Origin: Nitrospira sp.
Lineage (GTDB): Bacteria; Nitrospirota; Nitrospiria; Nitrospirales; UBA8639
Length of the DNA: 39,461 bases
Assembly (NCBI GenBank): GCA_028819435.1
Contig: JAPPLK010000114.1
Span: 53,823-93,283, forward strand
Direction of reading: 5' to 3'
Shown here: positions 32,975 to 39,461 of the stretch, one piece after another
How positions within the stretch are numbered: position 1 is the first letter of the stretch
Layout of the letters: the number at the start of each line of letters is the position of its first letter
Program-made: the position numbers and the translations under genes
Notes under the pieces: generated by a model
Told to the model about the DNA's origin: nothing
Seen by the model: only the letters and a program-made list of their open reading frames with translations
Database searches by the model: none

Positions 32975-33292
32975 ATGCCCGTTTTCGGAAGCTGGTCAAG
33001 AGTGGGTACGGTTCTCTTCGTCGCGCTGGGGGGGTGTGGCGGCGGCGTTGAGGTCATTCGGGAGAGCCCGGACGCCGGAGTCGTCCGGTACCTGTACAAA
33101 GGAACTGACGGGCACCTGTACACCTCCAAGCGCCAAGAAGCGTTTGACAGGATTGACGAGTTTTGTGGCGGTCCGTACCAGGTGCTCAAGGAAGGAAAAA
33201 CCAAAAGCCGGCAACGGGTCGTCGAGGGCATGGGAGGCACCGAAGTCGTGACCGAAGACTGGTGGGGCATCCGGTTTCAATGCCTGCCCTGA
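32975..33292 (+). CDS. Small predicted lipoprotein
   Basis: A 105-residue protein with a short leader VGTVLFVALGGCGGG, where GGC fits a lipobox, followed by a small domain with paired cysteines (DEFCGGPYQV ... RFQCLP). I chose ATG 32975 because it places the hydrophobic segment at the N-terminus; ATGs at 32876 and 32930 would give a long non-signal extension and overlap the rhodanese leader. I cannot assign a function. It is probably anchored in the periplasm or outer membrane. Confidence 0.65.
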   Translation: MPVFGSWSRVGTVLFVALGGCGGGVEVIRESPDAGVVRYLYKGTDGHLYTSKRQEAFDRIDEFCGGPYQVLKEGKTKSRQRVVEGMGGTEVVTEDWWGIRFQCLP

Positions 33293-33353
33293 CCGAAGCC
33301 GAAGGTGATGGAGGCTATTGTCTCGCGATTGTATAAATAAGGATGGAGGCAAC

Positions 33354-33653
33354 ATGATGACAGGACAGCGTTCCTTGCCAGCCGACGTAGAGGCCCATGG
33401 CAAAACACCCGTGTTCACGAACGAAACCGTTCCCGACAAGATCCTGAACCATCATGACTTGCAAGCTGGAACGTGGGGCCTGCTCACGGTCGAATCCGGC
33501 ACGGTAAGCTTTTTCCTGAAAGGCGACGATGCCCCGCTTGCGGTGATTGCATCGGGAGAGACGTTCGTCATCCTGCCGGAAGAAATTCACTACGTGCGTT
33601 TGGCTGAAGCCACCAAATTTTCCGTGACGTTCTACAAACGTCCCAAGAGCTGA
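33354..33653 (+). CDS. DUF1971/TehB-like cupin-type small protein
   Basis: A 99-residue protein similar in layout to the DUF1971 family linked to tellurite resistance in other bacteria: SLPADVEAHGKTPVFTNETVP, then AGTWGLLTVESGTVSFFL and ILPEEIHYVRL in a cupin-like beta arrangement. GGAGG lies just before ATG 33354/33357. No tehB methyltransferase or other tellurite gene is adjacent, so the role is open. Confidence 0.7.
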   Translation: MMTGQRSLPADVEAHGKTPVFTNETVPDKILNHHDLQAGTWGLLTVESGTVSFFLKGDDAPLAVIASGETFVILPEEIHYVRLAEATKFSVTFYKRPKS

Positions 33654-33694
33654 CCTGGAAAAATAAGAATGAAGGCTCGGTACGGTCAGCGGCG

Positions 33695-34942
33695 TCAGTC
33701 TGCCGGAATGGAAAAGATGATCACATACGCGAGTATGAGAGCAAGGCATACAAACAGGATTTCATTGATCACCGTCATTCTCGCCGTCGGTGGACAATCC
33801 TTGTAACTGTAGATGAGGGCAAGTAGCGTCTGCAGGAAGTAATAGGTTGCGAACGCCCGGGAGGCCAGCGTAATAATCTCGAAGAGGTCAACCGCCCACA
33901 CCAGCAGAATTGCGCAGACAGAGACCGATACATATCCCATCGCGGTCGACAGACGGTGATGGCTGTTTTCCCGCAACAGGCCGCCTCCCCCACCCATGTC
34001 CGCCACTGCCGCGCTGAACTGACTCATGAGCGCAGCCACCATCAACATCAAGGGCAGAATGACGGCCACCGGCTGCATGGCATTGATGATCTCCGACAGC
34101 TCTATATCCATGAGGTTTATCTGTTGTACGACCGGCAGCAACAGAATCACCGACACGACGTAGAGGATGCCGGAGATGATTTGAGCGTTCCGCATGCTCG
34201 ATATACGAATTTCCCTGCTGTATTTGTCCCCGAGAAAACGGGACGTCTCAAAGCCTTGGACTATCAGGAGAACGCCGGCGAGCATTTGGAATTGTGTCGA
34301 TACGTCTCTTTTTGGGTAGTCGAAATGTATGTCCATGCCCAGCAGGAAGTCGATGCTGAAGATAGCCAGTCCGACTATCAGGGAAGATATGACGGCAAGT
34401 TGGATGATCACGGAGAACGATTCCAGCCGTTCGAGGCCGCCCAGCCCTTTAAAATAGCCAACTCCGGTGATGAAAAGAATGATGGCCGTCGTGAGCAAGC
34501 GTTCGAGATTCGGGTTGGAGATACCCAGGTAGTGCAGGAGAAAGTCTGACAGCAGTGAAAGGTAGAAGGCGACTGCGACCACGTAGGCCAGGACGAGGGC
34601 GATGCATGAGAGATACTCAATTTCCTGTGAGTGTCTGGACAGTTGTCCGCTGGCGATACGGGGTTCAACGTGTAAAATATTGAACCTGATGACGTGGCCG
34701 ATTGCATAGGCCAGGGCCACGATGCCCAGTATGGTGATCGGCGAACGGATTCCTACTATACTGGCGAGCAGGGGAGCCATGATCAGGAATCCGCTCCCAA
34801 TGATGGAGGAGAGAGGAGTCAGGGTCGCCTGCCAGAGTTCGCCCTTCAGCATTCGTGAGCGCATCAGAGCGAAGCCCACAGCAAGGCACGAAAGGAGAAG
34901 GAAAAAATTGAATGTGAGGTTTGAAGCAAGCACTTCTGCCAC
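33695..34942 (-). CDS. Multi-pass inner-membrane permease, APC-superfamily-like
   Basis: A 415-residue hydrophobic protein with about 11 predicted membrane helices. The SSIIGSGFLIMAPLLASIVG segment near the N-terminus resembles the glycine-rich unwound helix 1 of APC/LeuT-fold amino-acid permeases. GFETSRFLGDKY in mid-protein also suits that fold. No close family name comes to mind, and the substrate is unknown. The start is near 34942; the VapC-like gene ends nine bases upstream on the same strand. Confidence 0.7.
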   Translation of the reverse strand: MAEVLASNLTFNFFLLLSCLAVGFALMRSRMLKGELWQATLTPLSSIIGSGFLIMAPLLASIVGIRSPITILGIVALAYAIGHVIRFNILHVEPRIASGQLSRHSQEIEYLSCIALVLAYVVAVAFYLSLLSDFLLHYLGISNPNLERLLTTAIILFITGVGYFKGLGGLERLESFSVIIQLAVISSLIVGLAIFSIDFLLGMDIHFDYPKRDVSTQFQMLAGVLLIVQGFETSRFLGDKYSREIRISSMRNAQIISGILYVVSVILLLPVVQQINLMDIELSEIINAMQPVAVILPLMLMVAALMSQFSAAVADMGGGGGLLRENSHHRLSTAMGYVSVSVCAILLVWAVDLFEIITLASRAFATYYFLQTLLALIYSYKDCPPTARMTVINEILFVCLALILAYVIIFSIPAD

Positions 34943-34950
34943 TTACAGTT

Positions 34951-35361
34951 TCACGCTTCCGGCTCCCATCGCCTTACTTCGTCAAATTGATCAAAGTCCT
35001 TGTCAAAGGTCGCCACGTGGTCGCCGGAGGCCGCAGCCAGGGAGGCCAGATAGCAATCCAGAAAGTCGCATTTTGTTGAGGCAAAGCGATTCAGGGCATC
35101 AAGCATTTCGTCACGCTTCATACAGCGGACACCGGCACTCAGGGTGACTTTGCTCAGCCATTCTGTAATCGCGTTCCGCTTGACGTTGTAGAAGGAATGC
35201 AGTACCCACACTGCTTCGGCCACAGCCACTTCGGTCAGGATCAACGTGCATTTTCCATCACAAGCCTCGCCAAACAGTTTCCGGGCCGCCGGGGAGTGTG
35301 TGTCATGGTTGCCGAGGAGGAAGCGGATCAGGACGTTAGTGTCCAAGAGATACTTGGTCAT
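34951..35361 (-). CDS. vapC: PIN-domain toxin, VapC family
   Basis: A 136-residue PIN ribonuclease. It has the acidic residues expected of the active site: LLDTNVLIRF (Asp7), TEVAVAEAVWVL, KCDFLDCYLAS and VATFDKDFDQF. VapC toxins cleave tRNA or rRNA when released from their antitoxin. ATG 35361 overlaps the antitoxin stop codon (ATGA), the usual coupled arrangement. The RNA target is not predictable here. Confidence 0.92.
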   Translation of the reverse strand: MTKYLLDTNVLIRFLLGNHDTHSPAARKLFGEACDGKCTLILTEVAVAEAVWVLHSFYNVKRNAITEWLSKVTLSAGVRCMKRDEMLDALNRFASTKCDFLDCYLASLAAASGDHVATFDKDFDQFDEVRRWEPEA

Positions 35362-35600
35362 GTATATCTCGAACCCCTTGCTTTGCGTGCTGCCGCTCGC
35401 TCTTCGGATTTAGAAGCAGGCGGCTGGTCGCTTGCAAGACAGGCATACAGGTCCTTGAGTGTTTCGGGTTGAGGCTTCACCACAACGGCGCCGTCAACCA
35501 TTTCATAAATGAGCTGCTGCCGAGGCTTGAGGTGAAGCGCCTTGCGGACTTCGGCCGGGATAGTGGTTTGCCATTTATCGGTTAACGTTGACTTGATCAC
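35358..35600 (-). CDS. vapB: AbrB/MazE-type (SpoVT-AbrB) antitoxin
   Basis: An 80-residue antitoxin. The N-terminal swapped-hairpin DNA-binding domain shows STLTDKWQTTIPAEVRKALHL and QQLIYEMVDGAVVV. The C-terminal half, rich in Lys, Arg, Ala and Glu, would wrap the toxin. The start is GTG 35600, preceded by GAGGT. It should repress its own promoter, and matching operator repeats lie directly upstream. The coupled toxin follows with a four-base overlap. Confidence 0.92.
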   Translation of the reverse strand: MIKSTLTDKWQTTIPAEVRKALHLKPRQQLIYEMVDGAVVVKPQPETLKDLYACLASDQPPASKSEERAAARKARGSRYT

Positions 35601-35613
35601 AGGACAACCTCAA

Positions 35614-35656
35614 TTCATTGTTATTATAAGTTCATTGTATTATATATAACAATGAA
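35614..35656 (-). promoter_or_regulatory. Antitoxin operator and promoter region
   Basis: Perfect inverted arms CATTGTTAT (35616-35624) and ATAACAATG (35646-35654), plus a third half-site CATTGTAT (35633-35640), give repeated TTCATTGT words. On the coding strand a TATAAT hexamer sits inside this block, with TTGCGC upstream as a possible -35. Bound antitoxin would cover the -10 element. Confidence 0.65.
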
Positions 35657-35661
35657 AAATG

Positions 35662-35882
35662 TTGCGCAAGCATGGCGCCACTGAGGGTCTCCCCAAAAAC
35701 TGAGCCACGAGAGATGTGATTTCCGGCAGACTTGGACTTGCCTCCCTCGCGCCTCCGCTTCGCTTCGGTCACCCCATGAAGGGGGCGCACCCCCTTCAGA
35801 TCCCCCGTTCGAATCCCGCCCTCATCTACGGCCAATGGGTGAGGTTGTGGTTCCAATCCGCAAATCACCGCTTTTGATGGTG
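35662..35882. other. Non-coding region with tRNA T-arm-like fragment
   Basis: This 221-bp gap contains a strong hairpin TGAAGGGGG-CGCA-CCCCCTTCA (35776-35797) and then CGTTCGAATCCCGCCCTC (35806-35823), which resembles a tRNA T-arm and 3' acceptor. Its 5' T-stem strand does not pair, so it is not a functional tRNA. CCCCAAAAACTGAGCCAC (35689-35706) resembles sequence found at IS21-type ends, from memory only. It may be the scar of an integrated element next to tRNA-Ser. Confidence 0.35.
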
Positions 35883-35970
35883 TGGCGGAGAGGGTGGGAT
35901 TCGAACCCACGGACCGTTGCCGGTCAACGGTTTTCGAGACCGCCCGATTCGGCCACTCTCGCACCTCTCC
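35883..35970 (-). tRNA. tRNA-Ser (anticodon CGA)
   Basis: The 88-nt sequence folds as a type II tRNA. The acceptor GGAGAGG pairs with CCTCTCC, there is a D-arm, the anticodon stem GCGGT/ACCGT encloses CTCGAAA (anticodon CGA), then a long variable arm, T-arm GTGGG-TTCGAAT-CCCAC, and an encoded 3' CCA. It reads UCG codons. The flanking 3' region is where integrating elements often insert. Confidence 0.95.
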
Positions 35971-35986
35971 GTCTATCGGTAAGCTT

Positions 35987-36490
35987 TTAGTTCATGGCGA
36001 GGGGCTGGTCCTGCCTGAGCCGTTGAAAGAAGCGCTGCAGCAGGTCGCGACTTTCGTTTTCCAATATGCCGTACGTGACGGCGATTTGGTGATTCAAGCG
36101 GGTATCCTGATGGATCGCAAAGAGGGATCCGCATGCCCCGGCTTTGGGATCCCACGTGCTGAAAACCACGCGAGGAATCCGCGCTTGAAGAATGGCGCCG
36201 GCACACATGAGGCAGGGTTCCAGCGTCACGTATAGGGTTGTGCCAGTTAATCGCCAGGATTGCAACTGTTCGGCGGCTTCCCGGATCACGATGAGTTCCG
36301 CATGAGCCGTCGGATCCTGTTGGCGTTCCCTGGTGTTTCGTCCGCTGGTTACGATGGTATTCTCACGCACGAGTATCGCCCCCACGGGGACCTCGCCTTC
36401 GGAGGCGGCTTGCTCTGCTTGCCGCAGCGCTTCGCGCATGAAGGCTTCATCGGCCAGGAGATGGTGCTTCGCGTCTGCTTCAGGGACCAT
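35987..36490 (-). CDS. tadA: tRNA-specific adenosine deaminase
   Basis: TadA converts adenosine 34 of tRNA-Arg(ACG) to inosine. The 167 residues show the zinc/catalytic motifs: His63 and Glu65 in TAHAEL, and Cys93/Cys96 in TLEPCLMCAGA. EGEVPVGAILV and FSTWDPKAGACGSLF also match. The start is ATG 36490. It lies beside tRNA-Ser on the same strand with 16 bp between, so tRNA-Ser may be read from the tadA transcript (inference). Confidence 0.95.
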   Translation of the reverse strand: MVPEADAKHHLLADEAFMREALRQAEQAASEGEVPVGAILVRENTIVTSGRNTRERQQDPTAHAELIVIREAAEQLQSWRLTGTTLYVTLEPCLMCAGAILQARIPRVVFSTWDPKAGACGSLFAIHQDTRLNHQIAVTYGILENESRDLLQRFFQRLRQDQPLAMN

Positions 36491-36537
36491 GTTGTTCCTG
36501 CTAGAAATACTTTCTACCTCGAGTCAAGCCTAATGCT

Positions 36538-36573
36538 CCCTCACCCCAGCCCTCTCCCAGCGGCGGGAGAGGG
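36538..36573. repeat. REP-like palindrome between tadA and the SprT-like gene
   Basis: CCCTCACCCCAGC then CCTCTCCC-AGCGGC-GGGAGAGG is a textbook member of the REP family in this window, located in the 165-bp divergent gap. Confidence 0.85.
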
Positions 36574-36655
36574 CGCAAAAAGGAGGGGAATAAACGGGTG
36601 GCGCGGCTACAAATTTACGCGGCAATCATGGTACCATAGCGGCGTCCCATACTCC

Positions 36656-37324
36656 ATGAGGACCCGTGTCGAGAACATGGCGCTTCGTACCCCTGGCAAC
36701 GTTCCCCTTTCGGTCGAACACCTTCAGGCGATCTGGCGGGAGTTGAATGGTTCGTATTTTCAGAACCGGCTGCCGGCCATCGAGATTCAATGGAGTAACC
36801 GTCTGACGGCTTCGGCTGGTCTCTTTCGCAGCCGGACGGGTCCGCGCACTTCTTGGGTGGCTTTGGAGGAACGGCATGGCAAGGGGCGGGTGATTCGTTT
36901 GTCGGTCCCGCTTCTTTCCAGACAACCCTTTGAAGAGATCCGGGGCACCTTAGCCCACGAGATGATTCATCAATGGCAGTTCGACGTGAAGAAATGGTGT
37001 CCGTCGCACGGGCGGGAATTTCGGAGGATCATGGCCCTGATGAACAACGACGGCTTGGGGATCACGATTTATCATACACTCGGCGAGGACGCCAGAGTCT
37101 CCGTCAGGTTTACGTGGCGCTGTGTCTGGTGCGGGCACGCGTATCATCGCCACCGCAACACACTTTCGACAAAACGGCATCGCTGCGGGTTGTGTCGGGG
37201 GCCTCTTCAGGAAATTGTTGACCGCACGACGGGTGGGGAGTCCTCATCCCGACCCTCACCCCAACCCGCTCCCAGAGGGAGCAACAAGCAGGGCGGCCTT
37301 ATTCAACTGGCGTTTCAGTTTTGA
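36656..37324 (+). CDS. SprT-like zinc metalloprotease domain protein
   Basis: A 222-residue SprT/SPRTN-like protein. The metallopeptidase motif HEMIHQWQFD (HExxH) is followed by SHGREFRRIMALMN. A C-terminal zinc ribbon has CVWCGHAYHRH and CGLCRGPL. In eukaryotes, related SPRTN cuts DNA-protein crosslinks; bacterial SprT function is poorly known. I chose ATG 36656 (MRTRVENMALR), with ATG 36677 as alternative. The last 30 residues include SRPSPQPAPRGSNKQ, which is translated REP repeat DNA at 37253-37282, so the C-terminus has been extended by a repeat. Confidence 0.85.
   Translation: MRTRVENMALRTPGNVPLSVEHLQAIWRELNGSYFQNRLPAIEIQWSNRLTASAGLFRSRTGPRTSWVALEERHGKGRVIRLSVPLLSRQPFEEIRGTLAHEMIHQWQFDVKKWCPSHGREFRRIMALMNNDGLGITIYHTLGEDARVSVRFTWRCVWCGHAYHRHRNTLSTKRHRCGLCRGPLQEIVDRTTGGESSSRPSPQPAPRGSNKQGGLIQLAFQF
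37253..37282. repeat. REP-like palindrome inside the SprT-like coding sequence
   Basis: CCCTCACCCCAACCC then GCTCCC-AGA-GGGAGC is read in frame near the C-terminus of the SprT-like protein. It is a variant of the repeat at 36538 just upstream of the same gene, so the gene is bracketed by two copies. Confidence 0.8.
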
Positions 37325-37329
37325 TAGGA

Positions 37330-37482
37330 TCACCGGCGAAAGGCGTCTTTGCCTTTCACAATGTTGGAGAGAAGTTCATCGGCTTGTTTGGCCGCCTTGC
37401 GTCGTCGCCACCATTGGATGCCGAATCGGCAGGCCAGCAATCCGGCCAGACAACCCAGGATGATTCCCATCTCATCATTCAT
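37330..37482 (-). CDS. Small single-pass membrane protein, 50 residues
   Basis: A short frame encoding MNDEMGIILGCLAGLLACRF, then IQWWRRRKAAKQADELLSN and a basic end. The pattern is one membrane helix with two cysteines (GIILGCLAGLLAC) followed by a positively charged cytoplasmic tail, typical of genuine small membrane proteins. No strong Shine-Dalgarno site is visible. It converges on the SprT-like gene, with five bases between stops, and is divergent from the CaCA exchanger. The function is unknown. Confidence 0.5.
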   Translation of the reverse strand: MNDEMGIILGCLAGLLACRFGIQWWRRRKAAKQADELLSNIVKGKDAFRR

Positions 37483-37568
37483 GACGATAGTTTAGTGCAC
37501 CCGCACGCCATGAGCAAGGTTCACCGAACCATGTGACGGATGGCGGCTCACCAAGGAAACCTCTTTCT

Positions 37569-38573
37569 ATGGAATTGTGGATTCTATTCATTTCGTTGGT
37601 CGTGATCCTGGTCGGCGCAGAAACGTTTACCAACGCGCTCGAACATTTCGGAGAGCGGCTACACATTTCCGAGGGGGTTACGGGGTCGGTGTTTGCGGCC
37701 GTGGGAACGGCTTTGCCCGAGGCGATGATTCCGGTGGTGGCGGTGTTGGCCTCCTCCGGGGATTTGTCGGTTCGCCATGACGTCGGGGTGGGAGCTATTT
37801 TAGGCGCGCCGCTTATGCTATCGACCATTACATTGTTCTTAATGGGAACGTTTGCCGCCCAGCGTCGTGGTTGGACGCAAGCCCTTCGTCCCGAGCCTAC
37901 CGGTGTGCACCGGGACCTGGATTGGTTTCTCTTTGCCTTTGCATTGGCGGCCCTCACAATCTTCGTGCCTTCAGAATGGCAATGGGCTCGTGTGTCGTTG
38001 GCGTTAGTCTTGATCCTGAGTTATTTCGTCTATTTGCTGTTGACCATTCGCGCATCCGGGAAATTGGTTGAGCAGGGCCATGGCACCGAGGCGGATCACC
38101 CCCTGTTTTTGAGCCGGTTACGGATACCCGAGAACCTTGTCACGATCCTCCTGCAATTGCTTATCGGATTCGGGCTGATCGTCGGAGGGGCCAAGGGTTT
38201 CGTGTACGGCGTGGAGCATTTGGCCGCCTGGCTTGGGCTTTCCACCTTGGCTTTGTCGTTGTTGATCGTACCGGTAGCCACCGAACTGCCGGAAAAAGTG
38301 AATAGTATTATTTGGGTGCGGCGTGGCCGGGATACCTTGGCCTTCGGCAACATCACCGGAGCGATGGTGTTTCAAGGCAGCCTGCTTCCGGCTTTGGGAG
38401 TCTTGTTGACGCCGTGGGTTCCGCGAAAGGAAGCCCTGTGGGGCATCGGCTTGACGTTCCTTGCCGCGGGGTACCTGAAACTTCGTTTACGGTCCCATGC
38501 CTTGAGGCCCTATCACCTGATTTTCAACGGCCTGTGCTATCTTGCGTTTGGCTTGCTCATTGCCTTTGGATAA
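37569..38573 (+). CDS. Sodium/calcium exchanger family (CaCA, YrbG-like) membrane protein
   Basis: A 334-residue inner-membrane antiporter of the cation/Ca2+ exchanger superfamily with about 10 helices. Both alpha-repeats are visible: GTALPEAMIPVVAVLAS in the first half and ATELPEKVNSIIWV, followed by GNITGAMVFQGS, in the second. The acidic PE residues are the cation ligands. I chose ATG 37569, with AAGGAAA upstream. Whether it moves calcium or another cation is not clear from sequence. Confidence 0.9.
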   Translation: MELWILFISLVVILVGAETFTNALEHFGERLHISEGVTGSVFAAVGTALPEAMIPVVAVLASSGDLSVRHDVGVGAILGAPLMLSTITLFLMGTFAAQRRGWTQALRPEPTGVHRDLDWFLFAFALAALTIFVPSEWQWARVSLALVLILSYFVYLLLTIRASGKLVEQGHGTEADHPLFLSRLRIPENLVTILLQLLIGFGLIVGGAKGFVYGVEHLAAWLGLSTLALSLLIVPVATELPEKVNSIIWVRRGRDTLAFGNITGAMVFQGSLLPALGVLLTPWVPRKEALWGIGLTFLAAGYLKLRLRSHALRPYHLIFNGLCYLAFGLLIAFG

Positions 38574-38720
38574 GGGGTGGGCGCAAGGTTGCGGGAGCCG
38601 CACGTTGGATAAAAGGTTTGTAGTCTCACTCCGATTCTTATACAATGGCCGTCTTTCTACCATTCTTGCCGTGTTTCCCTTTTACTTTTCATCCGAAACT
38701 TGCATGTTTTTGAGGGGCGT

Positions 38721-39341
38721 ATGAAATCACCCGTGGTGACGTGTTTGGATATGGAAGGAGTCCTGACTCCGGAGATCTGGCTGGCTTTGGCCGAAAAAAC
38801 GGGGATTACCGACTTGAACGTCACCACCAGGGACATTCCCGACTATGACGAACTCATGAAGCTACGCTTGGCCATCCTGGCTAAATTTGATCTCAAGCTG
38901 TCGGACGTTACCGAGGTGGTGGCGGGGCTGAAACCCCTGGATGGCGCCGTGGAATTTTTAACGTGGTTGCGAGAGCGTTGTCAGGTCATTATCTTATCAG
39001 ACAGTTATTATGACCTGGTTAGTCCCCTGATGAAGCAACTTCACTATCCTTCCATATTTTGCCACACCCTGGAGATTGACGATAAAGGCTACATTCGGAA
39101 TTATGCGCTTCGGCAGCAAGACCAGAAACGGCACGCGGTGGCCGCAGTCAAGAATCTGAACTTCCACGTGTTGGCGGCGGGAGATTCCTATAATGATCTA
39201 TCGATGTTGCAGGAGGCCGATGCCGGGTTTTTCTTCCGCCCACCGGATTCGATCTGTTCCGAATATCCTCAATTTCCGGTTACCCGCTCGTACCCCGAGT
39301 TGATGGAACGTTTCGTAAGTGCCGGAGGATTCAGTCATTGA
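38721..39341 (+). CDS. thrH: Phosphoserine phosphatase / homoserine phosphotransferase ThrH
   Basis: A HAD-superfamily enzyme of 206 residues, the usual ThrH length. ThrH dephosphorylates phosphoserine and can transfer the phosphate to homoserine, linking serine and threonine synthesis. Motifs are VTCLDMEGVLTPEIW (nucleophile Asp), TTRDIPDYDELMK, LSDSYYDLV and AAGDSYNDLSML (Mg-binding Asp). GAGGGG precedes ATG 38721. A TATACAAT sequence about 75 bases upstream (38641-38648) might be the -10 element. Confidence 0.95.
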   Translation: MKSPVVTCLDMEGVLTPEIWLALAEKTGITDLNVTTRDIPDYDELMKLRLAILAKFDLKLSDVTEVVAGLKPLDGAVEFLTWLRERCQVIILSDSYYDLVSPLMKQLHYPSIFCHTLEIDDKGYIRNYALRQQDQKRHAVAAVKNLNFHVLAAGDSYNDLSMLQEADAGFFFRPPDSICSEYPQFPVTRSYPELMERFVSAGGFSH

Positions 39342-39368
39342 GTGAGCATCGACGGCCGTTTAATGTAA

Positions 39369-39461
39369 GGAACCTCTGATCCCCGATTAAGAACGTCGAG
39401 GACAGGTTTAGTGTGATAGCGGGATGCAGGGCAAGGCGTCCCGGAGCGAAACCCGAAGCTT
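39369..39461. mobile_element. Partial element related to the 20638 MITE, at window edge
   Basis: It begins GGAACCTCTGAT (39369-39380), matching the MITE end, then differs, then has 41 nt (39413-39453) identical to the reverse complement of 20712-20752. It runs off the window, so it could be a longer relative or the edge of a parent insertion sequence. Confidence 0.65.

Noticed and set aside
35689-35706. Firm IS21-family end
   Set aside because: The similarity rests on memory of one short motif; no transposase or second end is present.
35632-35964. A 110-codon minus-strand frame
   Set aside because: It reads through tRNA-Ser and the non-coding gap, so it is not a protein gene.
1-39461. CRISPR array or phage-defence system
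   Set aside because: The dispersed repeats are palindromic units at irregular spacing, not regularly spaced direct repeats with unique spacers, and no cas, restriction or other defence genes are seen apart from the VapBC-type pair.

Overview
The window looks like a chromosomal segment of a GC-rich Gram-negative (diderm) bacterium. The outer-membrane genes show this: lpxC, a TonB-dependent receptor, an MlaA-like protein and several lipoproteins. The gene mix (POT-type peptide transporter, ThrH, PQQ sugar dehydrogenase, many dispersed GC-rich palindromic repeats) would fit a Nitrospirota member, but that is an impression from gene content, not a demonstrated assignment. I see no rRNA operon, CRISPR array, prophage or complete insertion sequence. 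There is one tRNA gene, tRNA-Ser(CGA).

Layout. 1-1642 (minus): a LON-domain protein translationally coupled to an ABC ATPase that runs off the left edge. 1801-4043 (plus): a secreted CrtC/AttH-like lipocalin protein coupled to a seven-repeat beta-propeller lipoprotein. 4101-9391 (minus): a type IIA topoisomerase A subunit, an M23 peptidase and a PQQ-type sugar dehydrogenase. 9390-16916 (plus): two tiny cysteine proteins, an MlaA-like protein, a small hypothetical, an FG-GAP repeat protein, the hydantoinase/oxoprolinase pair and another small hypothetical. 17075-20480: a TonB receptor divergent from a POT transporter. 20481-20875: a repeat-filled gap holding a complete MITE-like element. 20876-23469: a DUF6445-like oxygenase divergent from a PLP decarboxylase. 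23487-28635 (minus): a secreted hypothetical, lpxC with a very AT-rich leader, a small hypothetical, and the operon nfeD - slipin - ktrA. 28826-29839: a TbpB-like lipoprotein with a G11/C11 tract upstream. 30151-32326 (plus): trmI, a response regulator and an HD-GYP protein. 32479-34942: a rhodanese, small proteins and an APC-like permease. 34951-35600: a VapBC-type module with its operator. 35883-39341: tRNA-Ser, tadA, a SprT-like protease, a 50-aa membrane peptide, a CaCA exchanger and thrH.

Most genes are housekeeping or envelope functions in short operons. Functional links visible in the order are: membrane quality control and potassium gating (NfeD, slipin, RCK subunit), c-di-GMP signalling (receiver plus HD-GYP), ATP-dependent amide hydrolysis (HyuA/HyuB), and tRNA modification (TrmI, TadA, with tRNA-Ser beside tadA).

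The most distinctive material is the repeat content. Two families of palindromic intergenic repeats have entered reading frames: inside the topoisomerase C-terminal domain, in the leader of the lipocalin-like protein, and at the C-termini of HyuB and the SprT-like protein. A 132-bp element with 15-bp inverted ends and a CATAA flanking duplication shares an identical 41-nt core with sequence at the right edge. The least-known gene pair is the DUF6445-like oxygenase with its divergent decarboxylase. I do not see a clearly novel multi-gene system.
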